Positions 14,532-22,844 of a DNA stretch of 43,420 bases are shown one piece after another. Source of the stretch: Candidatus Aerophobota bacterium (GTDB lineage: Bacteria; Aerophobota; Aerophobia; Aerophobales; B3-G15); NCBI GenBank assembly GCA_030615365.1, contig JAUWZM010000015.1, forward strand, positions 1 through 43,420, written 5' to 3'. A program made the position numbers and the translations under genes. Each line of letters starts with the position of its first letter. Positions within the stretch are counted from its first letter, which is position 1. The notes under the pieces were generated by a model, which did not search any database, was not told the origin of the DNA, and saw nothing but the letters and a program-made list of their open reading frames with translations.

Positions 14532-15257
14532 ATGGAAACAGCAATAAAGATAGAAAACTTAGTGAAGATATACCCTGGTAATATTAAAGCTATCTCTCAC
14601 TTGAATTTGGACATCCAGCAGGGTATTTTTGGCCTTTTGGGGCCAAATGGATCGGGTAAAACTACCCTGATACAGATTTTAGCCGGTGTTATAAAACCTA
14701 CCTCTGGTTCAGTAAAGATTCTGAAATACGATACGAAAAAAAATTCTCATTTGATTAAAAAAAATCTGGGCTATTTGCCTGAATATCAGGGGGTTTATGA
14801 GGATATGAGGGGAGTAAATTTCCTGCAGTATATGGGCAGACTAAGTGGATTGAGCAAGAGGAAAGCGAAAGATAATGCGAAAAAGTCACTCAGAGAAGTT
14901 GATCTTGAAAAGTGGGGGAATATAAAGATAAGGAAATATTCGTCAGGAATGAAACAGAGGTTAGCCTTTGCCCAATCACTTTTGAATGATCCTGAAATTG
15001 CCCTTTTAGACGAGCCCACAAAGGGTTTGGACCCTATAGAAAGACAAAAAGTTTTAAAGAAAATCAAGATGTTAGGAGAGAAAGGGAAAACAGTGTTTTT
15101 ATCCTCTCATCTTTTGGTTGAAATTGAACAGGTGGCAGACTGCATTGCTATATTAAGCAATGGAAAACTATTATTTCAGGCAGTAGCGGGTGAGATTAAA
15201 AGAGAAGGGGGTCTTTCCTTAGTGTATCGAAAAGTCTTAATTGGAGAAAAGCTTTAA
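14532..15257 (+). CDS. ABC-2 type transporter ATP-binding protein
   Basis: 241-residue ATPase subunit of a Nat/Ccm/drug-type exporter. Walker A is GPNGSGKTT (37-45), the signature is YSSGMKQR (136-143), Walker B is IALLDEPTKGLD (156-167), and the H-loop is in LSSHLLVEIE. The Q-loop reads GYLPEYQ, with Glu at the usual Gln place and a Gln two residues on. It is shorter than many relatives (about 300), lacking a C-terminal regulatory domain. ATG with a modest AAAGG SD. The stop overlaps the permease ATG, so the two subunits are coupled. The substrate is unknown. Confidence 0.92.
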   Translation: METAIKIENLVKIYPGNIKAISHLNLDIQQGIFGLLGPNGSGKTTLIQILAGVIKPTSGSVKILKYDTKKNSHLIKKNLGYLPEYQGVYEDMRGVNFLQYMGRLSGLSKRKAKDNAKKSLREVDLEKWGNIKIRKYSSGMKQRLAFAQSLLNDPEIALLDEPTKGLDPIERQKVLKKIKMLGEKGKTVFLSSHLLVEIEQVADCIAILSNGKLLFQAVAGEIKREGGLSLVYRKVLIGEKL

Positions 15258-16093
15258 TGTATGTACCTATTATTTTTTACCAGGAAACTGTGAACTATCT
15301 ATCTTCTCGCCGATTTCTATTTTCTTTGCTCCTAATTTTCCTGCCCGGAGTAATTGGAATATGGTTTTCCAATATGATGTACTATAATCCCTCAATAATC
15401 TTCAAAATGACAGGGGGATGGATTGAGCAGGTTTCGCCGAAGGTATGCATTATGGTTTATTTAGATGTTGCACCCCTGCCTATAGCATTAACGGCAATTA
15501 TTAATGCCAGTGATTTTATTGCCGGGGAAAGAAAAAGAGGAATGTTGCAGCTTTTAGTATCCAAACCTTTAGAACGTTTAGAAATTATCATAGGGAAATA
15601 TCTATCATTTTTATCTATCTTCTTAATTTTAATTTTTTTTAAATTAAGTCTGTTTAACTTTGCCCTAAAGTTCTTAGGAATTGGTCTGGTAGAAACTAAA
15701 GTATTCTTAAGTTATGCAGTTGCATTAGCGTTAACAGGGATTGTGTACACTTCAATTTCAATCTTATTTTCAGTCCTAATGAACAGCACTCTTGCTGCGA
15801 TTTTAGCTGGATTTTTACTGTTGATTGCCTGGTATATTTTTGACTGGATGATACTTTATCTTCCTCTGTCAACATCTGAGATTTTAGAAAAGTTCTCTTT
15901 ATCCTACTATATAAATAATATCATAGGCTATATATCCAATGGAAAGGCAACTCTTTTTTTAGGAGGGGGGGCTTCCTTTAAAGTATCCTGGCAGCTCTTT
16001 TTAAAATCAATGGTGGCTATATGGGGATGCCTCACCTTAGTTCCTGTTGTGGCTTCTGTAATAATATTGCAGAGAAAAGATATTGTTCCATAG
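15257..16093 (+). CDS. ABC-2 type transporter permease
   Basis: 278 residues with about six membrane helices, the first near 20-40. The motif INASDFIAGERKRGMLQLLVSKPLERLEIIIGKY (about 83-115) is the coupling region typical of NosY/ABC-2 permeases (GERE-like element). It starts at the last base of the ATPase stop codon. Together they make one exporter, probably a homodimer of each subunit. Confidence 0.88.
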   Translation: MYVPIIFYQETVNYLSSRRFLFSLLLIFLPGVIGIWFSNMMYYNPSIIFKMTGGWIEQVSPKVCIMVYLDVAPLPIALTAIINASDFIAGERKRGMLQLLVSKPLERLEIIIGKYLSFLSIFLILIFFKLSLFNFALKFLGIGLVETKVFLSYAVALALTGIVYTSISILFSVLMNSTLAAILAGFLLLIAWYIFDWMILYLPLSTSEILEKFSLSYYINNIIGYISNGKATLFLGGGASFKVSWQLFLKSMVAIWGCLTLVPVVASVIILQRKDIVP

Positions 16094-16121
16094 GTAAAAA
16101 ATCAAAGCTATGAGCATAATA

Positions 16122-16172
16122 CCAGAGGTTTCTGCCTGAAAAAAAGCAGAAACCCCTGGTTGCGTTTCTTTT
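16122..16172. terminator. Convergent terminator between the permease and SBP2
   Basis: CCAGAGGTTTCTGC (16122-16135) pairs with GCAGAAACCCCTGG (16146-16159), with one A-C mismatch. A T-rich stretch follows on the plus strand. The hairpin could serve both converging transcripts. Confidence 0.75.
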
Positions 16173-18135
16173 ACTTTTTCCAGAACAGTTGGTATAAGCG
16201 ATTAAGTGTGCCGTTTCCTACATCAGTACTGGTAGTGTAGGCATCCATATCGACATTTCCCAGATTGACATTAGTCAGACCAGGAGTTGGTACCAAGCCT
16301 ATAATACCAATTTCCCAAAGGTTCTCGGCAAAGATATCAAAGACCTCTGTGAGTACCTTGCTTGCTTCTTCTTTTGAAAGGGTCAACAGGCTATCATGCA
16401 AGGACCACATTCTTTTAACCTCATCTGGTGGTTCTTCGCCTCCTTCACCGTTGGTAAGCCACCACATTCTCCACAGTGGTGCCCAGAAAACTCCCGGAAT
16501 ATTCTCGTAATTTGTACCTGCCATTAGCGAGAATTCTGCAGCATTATTGAAATCCCAGAGGGTAATCATATGTTGACCGGAATTCACCAATTGATGGTGA
16601 TAATTACGATCTACCGGTTTGACAGCGACCTTAATCCCAACATCCCCCCAGTACTCTTTAATAAGTTCACTCCACTCAGCTGGATAGACCGCTGTACAAT
16701 GCTGTATTATCAGGAAAAGGGGTTCACCATCGGGTCTGAGGCGGTAGCCATCTTTGTCCCGTTCATTCAATCCCATCTCATCTAAGATTTCGTTAGCTCT
16801 GTCGGGATCATACTCAGCATAAGTTGTAGCCCATTCCTCTTTGTAAAAACTACAGCTTGGATGAGCTGTCCCTTGACCTGGCGTGCCTTTTCCAAACGCA
16901 AAGAGCTCATTGAATTCCTCACGATTAACCGCTAAAGACAAAGCTCGGCGAAATCTCACGTCTCTCAAAATCTCAGCTACCACTGGATCCTCAACGTAAT
17001 TTTGATTAAACATATATGAAGGGCTTGAAGTCCTGAAAGTCCGAGCTAACCACACATTATATCCTCCGCTTTCTGCGCCTTCCATAAAAACAGAGTAATC
17101 TTTTAGACTCACAAACCAATCTAGATAATCGTAGTCTCCGGATATCATCCTTAAAACCTTTACCTCCTCATCCCCAAATAGAGTAGCTGTAACCGTATCG
17201 ATATAGGGGAGTTGATTACCAGCAGTATCTACTTTAAAGTAGTAGGGATTTCGATCGTATACCACTCCTTCAGTTAATACTTCTCTTACCATCCAGGGAC
17301 CAAGAGTGGGGATACCCTCGTGACTTGGTTGTCTACCTAACAGGAAATCTCTTTTTACATTGAAAAGCTGCCACCAGTGATCGTAACCGGCTTCTTCTGC
17401 CAGTTCATTCGCTTCAGAATTATAATCTATATGATATTTTGCAAGAGCGTGCCTGGGCAAGAAGATAGTGTTTTGCCTTCCAGCAAATTGGGCGCCACAT
17501 ATCCAGCCCACTATATTCCAATAAGGCTGGCTAAAGTGGAAGGTAACTGCATAATCATCCACTTTTTCTACGGTCATTAGCTCACCCCCCGGCATATATT
17601 GCTTGGGTTTAACGGGTGTGATTTCATCGTTTAACATAACCGCTTCCCAGTAGAAAAGAATATCATCTGCCGTGAAAGGCGCACCATCTGACCATTTCAT
17701 TCCTTTTCTAAAGTACAAGGTGAAAGTTTTTCCATCTTCTGAAAATTCCCAGCCTTTGGCTATATTGGGTATTATTTTTTCAGCTCGGCGATCCACCATA
17801 AGTATATACTCAGTTGTCGTGTAAAGTGAAGCTGGAAACCAAAATGTCGGAATTTCCTGGCTCATACGAAAAATTCCTCCATATGTCCCAACCTCTTCAA
17901 GTGGTTTCTCTATCAAAGGCTCCTCAGGAAGTCTTTCCTCTATTGGAGGAAGCTCACCGATAGCTACTTTTAATCGTAGCATAGGAGCTTCATGGAACTT
18001 CTCTATCTTGTTTCCGGTCGCTTCCTCATACTCTTGAGGAGTAGACCAGCCCCAGTTTGTCTCGGCTAACAGTGGAGCTGCTATGAACAGGCATAGCGCA
18101 CCACTTAACAGCACAATCAGTAACTTTCGTATCAC
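16171..18135 (-). CDS. ABC transporter family-5 solute-binding protein (SBP2)
   Basis: 654-residue periplasmic or secreted binding protein, a paralogue of SBP1 and collinear with it throughout. Signal peptide about 1-24 (LLA before ETNWGWSTP). The SBP_bac_5 core includes PNIAKGWEFSEDGKTFTLYF and DVRFRRALSLAVNREEF. GTG start with SD AAGGAG. It lies downstream of the dppF-like gene on the same strand but has its own perfect promoter and a roughly 200-nt structured leader. The proteins diverge most in segments likely to contact ligand (for example about 205-225), so the ligands probably differ. Peptide or oligosaccharide ligand: undecided. Confidence 0.9.
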   Translation of the reverse strand: MIRKLLIVLLSGALCLFIAAPLLAETNWGWSTPQEYEEATGNKIEKFHEAPMLRLKVAIGELPPIEERLPEEPLIEKPLEEVGTYGGIFRMSQEIPTFWFPASLYTTTEYILMVDRRAEKIIPNIAKGWEFSEDGKTFTLYFRKGMKWSDGAPFTADDILFYWEAVMLNDEITPVKPKQYMPGGELMTVEKVDDYAVTFHFSQPYWNIVGWICGAQFAGRQNTIFLPRHALAKYHIDYNSEANELAEEAGYDHWWQLFNVKRDFLLGRQPSHEGIPTLGPWMVREVLTEGVVYDRNPYYFKVDTAGNQLPYIDTVTATLFGDEEVKVLRMISGDYDYLDWFVSLKDYSVFMEGAESGGYNVWLARTFRTSSPSYMFNQNYVEDPVVAEILRDVRFRRALSLAVNREEFNELFAFGKGTPGQGTAHPSCSFYKEEWATTYAEYDPDRANEILDEMGLNERDKDGYRLRPDGEPLFLIIQHCTAVYPAEWSELIKEYWGDVGIKVAVKPVDRNYHHQLVNSGQHMITLWDFNNAAEFSLMAGTNYENIPGVFWAPLWRMWWLTNGEGGEEPPDEVKRMWSLHDSLLTLSKEEASKVLTEVFDIFAENLWEIGIIGLVPTPGLTNVNLGNVDMDAYTTSTDVGNGTLNRLYQLFWKK

Positions 18136-18160
18136 TTTTTTCTCCTTGATATGATTTATT

Positions 18161-18280
18161 CTTTGAAGTTAAAGTTCCTCAAAGGGCAATCAATCTTCAA
18201 CACGTTCCTTTTTGGAAAGTGTTCTTTTGCCCCAGACTAAATGCCTGCCTATTTTTTCACCTCCCCATCGGCTTTATTTT
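18161..18280 (-). promoter_or_regulatory. Structured leader of SBP2
   Basis: On the minus strand the leader contains the conserved box shared with SBP1 (18280-18243). A long hairpin follows, with GGGCAA/TTGCCC outer and AACAC/GTGTT plus TTCC/GGAA inner stems (18233-18184), then CTTTGA/TCAAAG (18184-18161). The SD and GTG follow after 25 nt. No known riboswitch consensus was recognised. Confidence 0.5.
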
Positions 18281-18344
18281 ATCCTTTCCTTTTTAGACAA
18301 AGATAAAAAGTAAATATCTTCACAGCAACGCTGTAGCGATAGTT

Positions 18345-18373
18345 ATTATAATACACTTCATTTAAACTGTCAA
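18345..18373 (-). promoter_or_regulatory. Perfect sigma-70 promoter of SBP2
   Basis: On the minus strand TTGACA (18373-18368), 17-nt spacer, TATAAT (18350-18345): full consensus. A second TTGACA lies about 20 nt further upstream. Confidence 0.88.
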
Positions 18374-18502
18374 AGATAGCTGGTTCGGTGTCAATGCAAA
18401 GTAAAAGGGAACCACCCCTACTAATACTTTTCTGTTTTAACGTCGAGCTTCTTAGAAGTCTAACTGACTCATCTGATAAACGAAACGCACGAGGCAAACG
18501 AT

Positions 18503-19567
18503 TTACAATTTTTCTGCTAAGTGGCAGGCTACTAAGTGGTCTTCATCAAGGTTTTGAAAGAGAGGTTCTTTTTTTCTGCACACAGGGAGGGCGTAAGGAC
18601 AGCGAGGATGAAACCGACAACCCGAAGGAGGATTGGCAGGACTGGGAACATCCCCTTTAAGCACTATTCTTTCCTTTTTTATATCTGGATCTGGGATAGG
18701 AATTGCAGAGAGAAGAGCGCGAGTGTAAGGATGCAGGGGCTTTTTAAATAATTCCTCTGTAGATGCCTTCTCAACTATCTTTCCCAGGTACATAACACAG
18801 ATCCTATTGGCTATGTGTTTTACTACCAGCAAGTGATGAGTAATAAACACATAGGTGAGATGTAACTCGTTTTGCAGATCCTGAAGTAAATTAAGAATTT
18901 GAGCTTGCACAGAAACATCCAGAGCTGAGGTAGGTTCATCTAAAATTACAAACTCAGGATCTGTTGCTAAGGCTCTGGCAATAGCAATCCTCTGCCTTTG
19001 GCCACCGCTAAACTCATGAGGGTATCTAAAAAGGTGATCCTCAGTGAGACCCACCATCATTAGAAGCTGCAGTACTCTCTTTCTTGCCTCTAATCCTTTC
19101 GCCAGATTATGCACCTTTAATGGCTCTCCCACAATGTCTTTTATGAGCATTCTCGGATTTAAAGAAGAGGAAGGATCCTGGAAGACTATCTGCATTTTTT
19201 TTCTTATATGTTTCAATCTCTTCCCTTGAAACATAGAAAGATCATACCTATCCCTTAATCTTTGATAGTTATGAAAATCAGAATCTGTTGAGTTTCCAAG
19301 CTTCTCTATCTCCTTCCTGGCTTTTTTAGGAATATCGAAGTAGATATGACCCGAAGTGGGTTCTATTAATCGGAGTATGGTTTTTCCCAGGGTTGTTTTT
19401 CCACAACCTGACTCTCCTACCAGGCCAAGACATTCTCCTTTTTTTACACTAATATCTACTCCATCTACCGCCTTTACATTTCCTATTCTTTTTTTAAATA
19501 CACCACCAAGTATGGGATAGTATTTTCTTAGCTTTTTTACCTGTAGTAATACATCCATTTCATTCAT
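18503..19567 (-). CDS. dppF: Dipeptide/oligopeptide-type ABC ATPase (DppF/OppF)
   Basis: 354-residue second ATPase of a Dpp/Opp-family importer. Walker [10 protein letters not shown] (51-59), Q-loop at VFQDP (about 128-132), signature FSGGQRQR (186-193), Walker [13 protein letters not shown] (206-217). The C-terminal oligopeptide-family tail has [17 protein letters not shown] and a later Cys, the cysteine pattern that binds an Fe-S cluster in this family. A charged insertion of about 35 residues (80-118) separates the first strands from the Q-loop. The ATG overlaps the dppD stop by 8 nt. Confidence 0.93.
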   Translation of the reverse strand: MNEMDVLLQVKKLRKYYPILGGVFKKRIGNVKAVDGVDISVKKGECLGLVGESGCGKTTLGKTILRLIEPTSGHIYFDIPKKARKEIEKLGNSTDSDFHNYQRLRDRYDLSMFQGKRLKHIRKKMQIVFQDPSSSLNPRMLIKDIVGEPLKVHNLAKGLEARKRVLQLLMMVGLTEDHLFRYPHEFSGGQRQRIAIARALATDPEFVILDEPTSALDVSVQAQILNLLQDLQNELHLTYVFITHHLLVVKHIANRICVMYLGKIVEKASTEELFKKPLHPYTRALLSAIPIPDPDIKKERIVLKGDVPSPANPPSGCRFHPRCPYALPVCRKKEPLFQNLDEDHLVACHLAEKL

Positions 19568-20741
19568 TATCCTGAGTATAAAGGTAACAGGCTACAAAAT
19601 GTTTTTTGCCAAATTCTACAGTTTTTGGCTTTTTCTTGGAGCAAATTTTCCTTACTTTTGAACAACGAGGATGGAACCTACAACCAGAAGGTGGCCTCAT
19701 AAGATTTGGCACATTTCCCTTTATGCTTTCCAACCTTTTTCTTCCTGACTCGGGAAGTGACTTCATAAGGGCGACAGTGTATGGGTGCAAAGGATTTTTG
19801 AAAAGCTCTCTAACAGGAGCTATTTCACATATATTACCTGCATACATCACCGCTACATAATCGCACATTTCCGCTACCACTCCCAGGTCATGGGTTATAA
19901 AGAGAATAGATGAGCCAAGCTCCTCCTTTATCTCTTTAATTAAATCTAGAATTTGAGCCTGTATGGTCACATCTAAATTAGAAGTAGGTTCATCAGCTAT
20001 AAGAAGCTTTGGTCTGCAGGCAAGAGCCATAGCTATCACTATCCGTTGCTGCATTCCCCCACTAAGCTCATAAGGATATCTATTTACAATTTCCTCTGGA
20101 TTAGCTATGCCCAGCTTTCCTAAAATCTTAATCGTTTCCCTTTTTGCCTCCTGCTTTAGCCAGCGTTGGTATCTATTTAAGATAGGAACTTTGGAAAAAA
20201 ATTTTAAAAGGAGGGAATCGGGAGATTCACGCATTTTTTTATAAATTTTTTCTTCCATTTGATATAGAGCTTTTTTTAAAATGAACGATTTTTTATGAAT
20301 ATTCCTCTCGATTTCCTTGATTACTTTTTTGCACAACTCTTCTCTTCGATGCAGTAGAAAGCTCTCTGAAATCTGTTCGTTAACTGAATACACGGGATTT
20401 AACGCAGAACTGGGTTCCTGGAATATCATAGAGATTTCATTTCCCCTTACCTTTCTCATAAACTTTTCGGTTTGACTTAACAAGTCTACATACCTATCGT
20501 CTGAAACGAGGTTTTCGTTGCGCTTAAAAAATATTTTTCCCTTCTCTATTCTTCCGGGAGGGAAAATAAGCCTTAAGATGGAAAGAGAAGTTACGCTTTT
20601 GCCACATCCTGTTTCGCCCACAAGCCCCAGGGTTTTTCCCTCTTCAATGTGAAAGCTTACCCCATCCAGTGCTTTTACCACACCTTCATAGGTATGAAAG
20701 TTGGTCTTCAGATTCTCTACCTGCAACAGGTGATTGTTCAT
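19560..20741 (-). CDS. dppD: Dipeptide/oligopeptide-type ABC ATPase (DppD/OppD)
   Basis: 393 residues against the usual 320-340. Walker A GETGCGKSV (42-50), Q-loop MIFQEPSSALNP (105-116), signature LSGGMQQR (226-233), Walker B LLIADEPTSNLD (246-257), and a C-terminal [11 protein letters not shown] cysteine tail. The extra length is a basic, helical insertion of about 60 residues (about 136-198) between the Q-loop and the signature, the helical subdomain that touches the permease. It starts 4 nt after dppC. It pairs with DppF as a heterodimer. Confidence 0.93.
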   Translation of the reverse strand: MNNHLLQVENLKTNFHTYEGVVKALDGVSFHIEEGKTLGLVGETGCGKSVTSLSILRLIFPPGRIEKGKIFFKRNENLVSDDRYVDLLSQTEKFMRKVRGNEISMIFQEPSSALNPVYSVNEQISESFLLHRREELCKKVIKEIERNIHKKSFILKKALYQMEEKIYKKMRESPDSLLLKFFSKVPILNRYQRWLKQEAKRETIKILGKLGIANPEEIVNRYPYELSGGMQQRIVIAMALACRPKLLIADEPTSNLDVTIQAQILDLIKEIKEELGSSILFITHDLGVVAEMCDYVAVMYAGNICEIAPVRELFKNPLHPYTVALMKSLPESGRKRLESIKGNVPNLMRPPSGCRFHPRCSKVRKICSKKKPKTVEFGKKHFVACYLYTQDNE

Positions 20742-20745
20742 CGAC

Positions 20746-21699
20746 TTACCTTCTCCTCAATTTTGGATCTAAAATATCCCTGAGGGCATCGCCTAACAAG
20801 TTCCAGCCCAGGACAAAAAATAAGATAAAGAGCCCTGGAATAGTGATAGTATACCAGTAAGCTAAGGGATTACTTGGCGGGCCCACAATCCAGTTCCTGG
20901 CAAAGCTAACCATTTGTCCCCAGTCCGCATAGCCGACAGGTGCACCAAGCCCAAGAAAACTCAAGGCGGCCGCTGTTAAAACCATAGCTCCTATATCTAA
21001 AGAAGCCATTATTAATAATGGATAGATTGCATTGGGGAGGACATGTTTAAGTATTACTCTTAAATCAGAGCATCCTACAGCCCTGGCTGCCTCAACATAT
21101 CCCTCCTCTCTCACGGCCAATATATCTCCACGAATTAATCTGGCATAGCTTGGCCAGCCCACTATAATAAGGGCCTTCATAACATTGTCCAGGCTGTGCC
21201 CAAGGGCTGTCACTAATGCCATGGCTAAAACGAAAGTAGGTAGAGACATAAATATATCCACAATTCTCATAATTACTTCATCTACTATCCCTCCGTAGTA
21301 TCCAGCAATACTACCTAACAATACGCCAATAACTAAAATACTACCTACTACAATAAAGCCTATACGAAAGGCAGTTCTGGTTCCCCAGATGACTCCATAA
21401 TAGATATCATACTGACCTTCAGTAAGCCCAAAGGGATGTTCTATAGAAGGAGGACGAGGTATCGCACTATACCCATATCTGGGAATTCGATAATGGTCAT
21501 GTGGGTATTTAGGGGAAGCTAATTGGGGAGCAAGTATGGCTATACTGACGAAAAGAAGGATAAGAAATAACCCTATTAAAGAGAGAGGACTTTTTTTAAT
21601 TCTATTAAGGGAGAATTTTAATTCTTTTATCCTTGGCTTCATCCCCTTTTTAAAATCGTTCCATTTAATACTAATAGTGTTTCGTTTCAATGAAATCAC
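20746..21699 (-). CDS. dppC: Dipeptide/oligopeptide-type ABC permease (DppC/OppC)
   Basis: 317-residue inner-membrane permease with about six helices. The N-terminal OppC_N segment has the first helix at about 38-60. The EAA loop, EEGYVEAARAVGCSDLRVILKHVLPNA (about 195-221), contacts the ATPases. GTG start overlapping the dppB stop by 4 nt (GTGA), so translation is coupled. Ligand class as for the operon. Confidence 0.94.
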   Translation of the reverse strand: MISLKRNTISIKWNDFKKGMKPRIKELKFSLNRIKKSPLSLIGLFLILLFVSIAILAPQLASPKYPHDHYRIPRYGYSAIPRPPSIEHPFGLTEGQYDIYYGVIWGTRTAFRIGFIVVGSILVIGVLLGSIAGYYGGIVDEVIMRIVDIFMSLPTFVLAMALVTALGHSLDNVMKALIIVGWPSYARLIRGDILAVREEGYVEAARAVGCSDLRVILKHVLPNAIYPLLIMASLDIGAMVLTAAALSFLGLGAPVGYADWGQMVSFARNWIVGPPSNPLAYWYTITIPGLFILFFVLGWNLLGDALRDILDPKLRRR

Positions 21700-22730
21700 C
21701 CCAATCTTACCCTGGGATCTACGTAGGCATAAAGTAGATCAACTACCAGATTGGTAAGGACAAAAAGCACCCCATTAAAAAGTACAGCTCCTAAGATTGC
21801 TGGAACATCTATCTGAATCGCTGCTCTGGCCCACCACCATCCCAGACCTTTGCGATTAAAGATAGTCTCAGTAATAACTACTCCATTCATTAAACTGGCA
21901 AATATATACCCTGAAACAGTAATTACAGGAATCATAGCGTTTCTTCGGGCATGTTTTTTAACCACTGTTTTTTCATCTGCTCCTTTTGCCCTGGCTGTGG
22001 TAACATATCCCTTACCAAGAGCTTCCAGCATACTTGACCTCATAATCCTCATTACCATAGCGCACTGCACCACTGTTAAGGTGATAACAGGTAAAATAAG
22101 ATGTCTCAGAGCATCCAAAAAAATCCACAGTTTTCCGTTTAACAAAGCGTCTATAGTGTTAATATGTGTAAATCTGATAAAATCTGAGGACTTTACATAG
22201 AGACCAGCTTGCACTCCTAACGCCTCTGGCGGAAGAAGCCCTCTGAAATAACCATAAAAAATCATAAGGAGCATTAAACCAAACCAGAAAGTTGGTAAGG
22301 ACCATCCAATGATAGCCATGGTCCTGGTAGTGTGGTCAATGAACTTATCCCGATGGACTGCTGAAGTGCTCCCCAACCAGATGCCCACTAAAATAATAAA
22401 AATTGATGAAAAAATCCCCAGCTCAACTGTATTGGGGAGAAAATAAAACAGAGCTTCTAATACAGGTTTCGATGCTGTTTTTGACCATCCAAGATTTCCT
22501 CTTAGTATTTCCTTCAGCCAACTAAAATATTGAACATAAATTGGGGCGTCTAAATGATGAGTTTTAATTACTCCCTGAATATTTTGCAATTGCTTTATGT
22601 TGGTTATAAAAGCTGCGGCTCTTTGCTCTGGGCTAAATAGTGATAAGACGATAAAGATAATGACACTAATGCCAAACAGGACCGGTATCAAAAGCAAAAT
22701 CCTTCTGATAATGTAATTTCTCATTTCCAT
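21696..22730 (-). CDS. dppB: Dipeptide/oligopeptide-type ABC permease (DppB/OppB)
   Basis: 344-residue permease, first helix at about 9-30 (RRILLLIPVLFGISVIIF). EAA loop GKGYVTTARAKGADEKTVVKKHARRNA (about 237-263), then six-helix core and C-terminal DLLYAYVDPRVRLG, all typical. The first ATG is weakly preceded by an SD; a second ATG two codons later is equally possible. A G+C-rich hairpin lies in the 114-nt gap after SBP3, which usually lets the binding protein be made in excess over the permease. Confidence 0.94.
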   Translation of the reverse strand: MEMRNYIIRRILLLIPVLFGISVIIFIVLSLFSPEQRAAAFITNIKQLQNIQGVIKTHHLDAPIYVQYFSWLKEILRGNLGWSKTASKPVLEALFYFLPNTVELGIFSSIFIILVGIWLGSTSAVHRDKFIDHTTRTMAIIGWSLPTFWFGLMLLMIFYGYFRGLLPPEALGVQAGLYVKSSDFIRFTHINTIDALLNGKLWIFLDALRHLILPVITLTVVQCAMVMRIMRSSMLEALGKGYVTTARAKGADEKTVVKKHARRNAMIPVITVSGYIFASLMNGVVITETIFNRKGLGWWWARAAIQIDVPAILGAVLFNGVLFVLTNLVVDLLYAYVDPRVRLG

Positions 22731-22756
22731 AGCATAATCCTAACAAATTTTAAACT

Positions 22757-22785
22757 GAGGCGGGGCTCCCTTAAAACCCCGCCTC
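22757..22785 (-). terminator. Intra-operon hairpin between SBP3 and dppB
   Basis: GAGGCGGGG (22757-22765) and CCCCGCCTC (22777-22785) form a 9-bp G+C-rich stem. On the minus strand a broken T-rich tail follows. It is probably a partial terminator or 3'-end stabiliser. Confidence 0.7.
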
Positions 22786-22844
22786 CTGATTCATTCTACA
22801 TTTTCTCTATGCAATGTGCAATATCGGATTAATCTGCAGATTCA

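Noticed and set aside
18388..18660. Plus-strand 90-residue frame across the dppF end
   Set aside because: It is antisense to dppF and to the SBP2 promoter region, with no SD and no conserved features.
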